Shown: piece after piece, positions 59,986 through 64,000 of the stretch
How positions within the stretch are numbered: the stretch's first letter is position 1
Layout of the letters: the number at the start of each line of letters is the position of its first letter
Made by a program: the position numbers and the translations under genes
The notes under the pieces: generated by a model
What the model was told of the DNA's origin: nothing
The model's database searches: none
Seen by the model: the letters and a program-made list of their open reading frames with translations, nothing else
Origin: Taeniopygia guttata
Taxonomy: Eukaryota > Chordata > Aves > Passeriformes > Estrildidae
Length of the DNA stretch: 64,000 nucleotides
Reading direction: 5' to 3'
NCBI RefSeq assembly: GCF_048771995.1
Contig: NC_133027.1
Span: forward strand, 62,433,501-62,497,500

Positions 59986-62900
59986 CCTTGTGTTCTCAGC
60001 TGTCTTCTGCGTAGTGAGCTGTCATCCCTACCAGCTGTCCCTGGTCTTCTCAGTATTGTCCTGCTTGTGCTATGCCAGGTGCTGTGATACTTTCTCATGT
60101 TAGTGGGATAGACATTTGTCTTCTCCCTTGGAGACGTGTCAGTGGCCCGGAGGCGGTGCCAGTGCTGAGGGAGCTCTCCGGGTTCCAGCTGGTGGGTGTT
60201 TGTGACAGCTGGGGAGTGCCTTGGTAAAACATCAGTGCACAGGAGAATGCTAAAGAATGACATGGCAAATCTGTACAAATGTGAATTGACTTCAGATCTT
60301 TATGTCTGTTGGTATATAAATAAATATTTCAGAGCCAGCCTGTGAGCTCAGTACAAGCATATACTAACAAGCAACAAACACTAGGGTGTGTGTGAGGGAT
60401 AATATCTACCACACTGTGTTCCACTTAAGGAATTTAGATATAACCAAACTGTTTGTGGGGGAAAAAAGATGGAGATGAGGGGCATTTAGACTTGTGGAGC
60501 TGCTTCCAGGTGGTCTCAGCACGATGTCTCTGGCTCTTACTGTTTAGCAGTAGATGTGTAGCCTAACCACCAGTCCTTAAGCTTGACCATGACATTGTCT
60601 TTTGCTAATGCTTGGTTCAGTACAAGGTCAAATTTTAGCATTAAAAATCTTGTTTCAGATTACAGTAATGGAGACAAGATGTATAATAAAAAAAAAGTAA
60701 AAATTCTAACCAAACTGGAACAAACCCCTTAAATTCCTTAGAAAAAAACCCACTGCAGTCTAGGGCAAATTGCACAAAGAAAATATCATGGTTGCACAAT
60801 AAAAGGGCTGCTGCATCTAGACCTCAAACTCCAGCAGCTAAATCTTCAAGCTTGTGGAAATAAATCAGAAAAGCCAGCATTCCAGAGAAGTTTCAGCACA
60901 ATGAATTTGAGGTAGCAAACATTTCTCCGGTTTGTATGGAGAAGCTAAGAAAAAAAAGACATTTATGAAAAGTCTGTCAGCTACTGAGGTTCGGCTGGTC
61001 GGGGAAGCAGCAGACTTCCCTTGGAGCTTGTTTTTCTTTTTATCCTTGGATGAACTAGTGTGCAGTATATTATGCTGCCTGAATGTAGGGGTTTGTCACG
61101 GTTAGCGCCGGGGGCTGTCCCAGGAATGTAGGAAGGCGATGGGCGTGAATGGAACGTGCAGTGGTCGGTGGGGATACAGCCCACTCCTCGGGAAACCTGT
61201 TGCTGCTCCTCTCAGCCCAGCCGGCCAAAGCCAGGCAGGAAAGGAGGTGGGTCTTTGATCTCTTTGTTGTAGCTGCTCCCTGGGAATTTGCTGAAATCAA
61301 TGCCCTGTTTTCCTGAAGAAATGAATGGTTATGCCTAACTAGCTTTGTGAAGCGCTGGGGAATTCACTGCTTCTGTTTATTGACAGCTGAAAAGGAGCAC
61401 ATGGTCCTGAATGGGTCCTCCTGGGGAAACAAAACAGAGAGGAGTTAGACTTAGTTGAATACAGGGGCATTTGGAAAAGTCTGCCGAAGGAGGATGATAT
61501 GGTTCCTTACACCCTGTACTAGCATAGCCTGACTTTTTACTAAAATTGCCATTTAAAATGAGGTAAGGTTTGTTTTGATTTCCCATATGTAGCGCAATTA
61601 TGAAATGTTTGCAGTTCTGTTCTTGAGTGCAAAACCAATGTTTGAGTTGTATTCTGTCATGGGAAATACCTAAGTAACTCTTGTGCTGTTTCTAGCCTCT
61701 GTGTGAATTCATTTGTTCTTTATCTAATGGTGATTAATGAATATGAAAAGTAATAGAAAAACAGTATTCAGGTCTTCCAGTCAGGTCCTGAACCTCAATC
61801 ATTCATGTAAGCTATGATATGCAATTTTTTATATGTTTGAAAATCAGCTGAGTTGCATCAGATGATTTCTTAACTTGTACAGACTGCTGTGTCAATACTT
61901 ATACACAAGGCAGTGACTAACAAGAGGGCCTGTCTGGCAGAAAATCTGAGAATCTCAAAATCCTTTGAAATGTGAGGATAAATTTCCAAACCTCTGTTTC
62001 GATGCATGGACTTCAGGCAAGAGGTAGACTCAACCACAATGCTTGCTGCTGGCTTTAGGTGTACATGGTTTTTTGTAAAGACAGAAAAGAATAGCAAGAG
62101 AAGGATGATAAGGAAAAAGCAGTATTTTCATTGTGCAAGTCCAGAACAGTTTATTAGACCAAGGGCATTTGGTGTGTAATTCATATGTAAATTTTCTACT
62201 GAAAACAGGAGAACAAATTGCCAGAGTTTTTACATTAATTTCTGTGGTGATTGAAGGAAAAGATTTCCGAGCTGGTGCAGCTACAACTTTCAGGTGTGGC
62301 CCACTTACGATAGCAGGAAAAACATTAAGTAATGTCATTTCTTCCTTTGTTATTTTAAGTGTAAGGGCAAGCTCAGAACACAGTAATTGCCACCATTCAG
62401 CCTTGTTCTTACATGGCAGTAGAAATTGCTGTGGTTTTGTTGCAAATCCCATTAAAAGTGTCTGTGCATGGGTGCAGTAGTCTGAAAGCTCTCAAGGAGT
62501 CCCCTCATTTTGAGAGAAGTGCTTGGGAAGTTTCATGGTTTTTTTGAATAGTTTGTGTTCCTCCATCTGGCATTTTTTCTTTGAGTGATTTTGAGCTAGT
62601 AATCTTACTAGCTTTGTTGCATTTTGTGCTTTTCCCAGCAGATAACTTATCTGTTTTTCTTGGAAAAAATTGGGCTCCATATGCAAACATGCTTTCTTTA
62701 GATTACTTTGTGATCCTTAAAATGAAAATACTTTCCTTAACTGTAGAGCATCAACGTGTTTGCTTGTAGCTTCTGCTGTTAAGTTTCCAAGGTTTTCAGA
62801 GAGAAGAAGCAAAAAAAAGCAAATGCATATGTAATTTTGACTAAGATGTGAAAACACTGAACTCAAGCAGGTAGATATCAAAGTTTGTGGGCTCTGTTGT

Positions 62901-64000
62901 CATTATTGTTATCCAAATGTATCAAGACTGTTTTTTGACGTCACTTAAGTGTATTTATGCATATAGGCATTGGAAGCCATTAAAATATAAAGGTAAAGCT
63001 AATATAAAGTTAACATTTAAGTTGGACAGGAGCTATATTTGTAAGTGCTTTTAGTGCTGTAATCTAGATGTGTTACAAAAACGTTGACCAGTGAGGGCTC
63101 CTGGGTACTTGTAGAGGTGCAAATAGAAAAGAATCGCAGTTGCGGAAAGCTCAGTTGATCGGGGCTTTTTTAGTTGGTGTAATGGGGAAGAAAGTGGGTG
63201 ATTCATGTGTGACACGGAAGGTGGCACTTGTTCCCTGTTCCTCGGGCGATAAGACAAGGCAGAGTGTGTTATGTTTAACTTACTGGACTGGAAGGTGCTT
63301 AGGCAGATGTGAGTAGGGAGGTGCATAGGGGCATTCTGGCAGGACAGTTGTTCCTTTGCCTCTTCTAACATCTTTATAAAAGATGAAATTGTTTTGACCT
63401 ATTGGCAGTGTTGAAGGGGAAGAAGTATAAAATATTTGATTTATAACCAACAGAGTAAAATATACCAAATACAAGGTGAGATATGTAATCATACACAGCT
63501 TTAAGTAAATATGTATGTTAAATAACCAGCGTTATATAAATACATATCTGAGGAATGGTGCATTTCTCCCAAGGTGATGCCTTTACCTTCTGTTCATCTT
63601 GTTCTTCGAGCTAGGATGGTATGAAAACAGGAACAAATTCTTTGCAACTTGGCATTGCAAGATTGCTTCTTAGATTAATGTACGATTTTTTTTGTGCGTG
63701 TTTGTGTAACTTTTGCAAGTAATTAAAAAAACCTACAGATTAATCAGAAATCCATAAAAAGTGTTTGAATTTTATTTGATCTCAATCTAAGATTACTGTC
63801 AGCAGAAAAAATAGAGCTGTATGGAGATACTTTATAATCTGAATTGAGAGCTTAATCTATAGAAAAAAATCTGCAATTTTTTAAACTCACAAATTTTTGC
63901 AACTCTCATGCAGTTCTCTTATAATAATATATAATAATGTACTTTGTATTTCTGCGTCTTACAGGGCTGTCGTTCTGCCTCAGGAGAATAGTTACTGTGA

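Larger units (their letters stand above)
41600..64000. other. Non-coding region downstream of the second CpG island
   Basis: No coding exon was recognised in 22 kb. The stretch is AT-rich and contains CR1 fragments at 46.2, 56.8 and 59.6 kb and a palindrome at 58.1 kb. It may be a long first intron of the gene starting at the island, or intergenic DNA. The largest open frame (42487-42990, plus) begins without an ATG and is unlike any protein I know. Confidence 0.55.

Noticed and set aside
1-64000. CRISPR arrays, bacterial operons, tRNA or rRNA genes
   Set aside because: None was seen. The spliced vertebrate genes and CR1 elements show this is animal nuclear DNA, and no cloverleaf or rRNA signature was recognised.

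Overview
The window reads as bird nuclear DNA. It holds two spliced vertebrate genes in the order and orientation I recall for the human 6q25.3 neighbourhood (TAGAP, RSPH3, then EZR). The introns are short. The only interspersed repeats I recognise are 3'-anchored fragments of CR1 LINEs, typical of birds and other sauropsids. All assignments rest on reading the translations and on remembered human proteins; no search was run.

Layout. Bases 1-11.9 kb are intergenic with no supported gene. TAGAP (plus strand, coding 12603-19593, nine coding exons, 694 residues) is preceded by a TATA box at 11993 and a likely non-coding first exon. Its 3' UTR probably ends just after the AATAAA at 20520. From 20.5 to 31.2 kb there is no supported gene, but there is a long (TTTTC)n microsatellite, other low-complexity tracts and CR1 pieces. 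RSPH3 (plus strand, coding 32073-39107, eight coding exons, 419 residues) starts in a CpG island with an RFX-type X-box 55 bp upstream of the ATG. It ends in an unusual acidic tandem-repeat tail, with a poly(A) signal at 39595. A second CpG island at about 40.75-41.55 kb has a strong splice donor at 41074/41075 and looks like the promoter and first exon of the next plus-strand gene, by synteny perhaps EZR. From 41.6 to 64 kb no coding exon was recognised; this may be a long first intron or intergenic DNA.

The two genes are functionally unrelated. TAGAP is a Rho GTPase-activating protein of lymphoid and myeloid cells. RSPH3 is a structural radial-spoke protein of motile cilia. Their promoters differ to match: a TATA box with a PU.1-like site for TAGAP, and a CpG island with an X-box for RSPH3.

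I found no convincing novel system. The observations most worth checking are the RSPH3 repeat tail, the X-box beside a CR1 relic, a possible minus-strand exon just upstream of RSPH3, the NAGNAG acceptor and weak donor in TAGAP, the long pentanucleotide repeat, and a 30-bp perfect palindrome at 58140.
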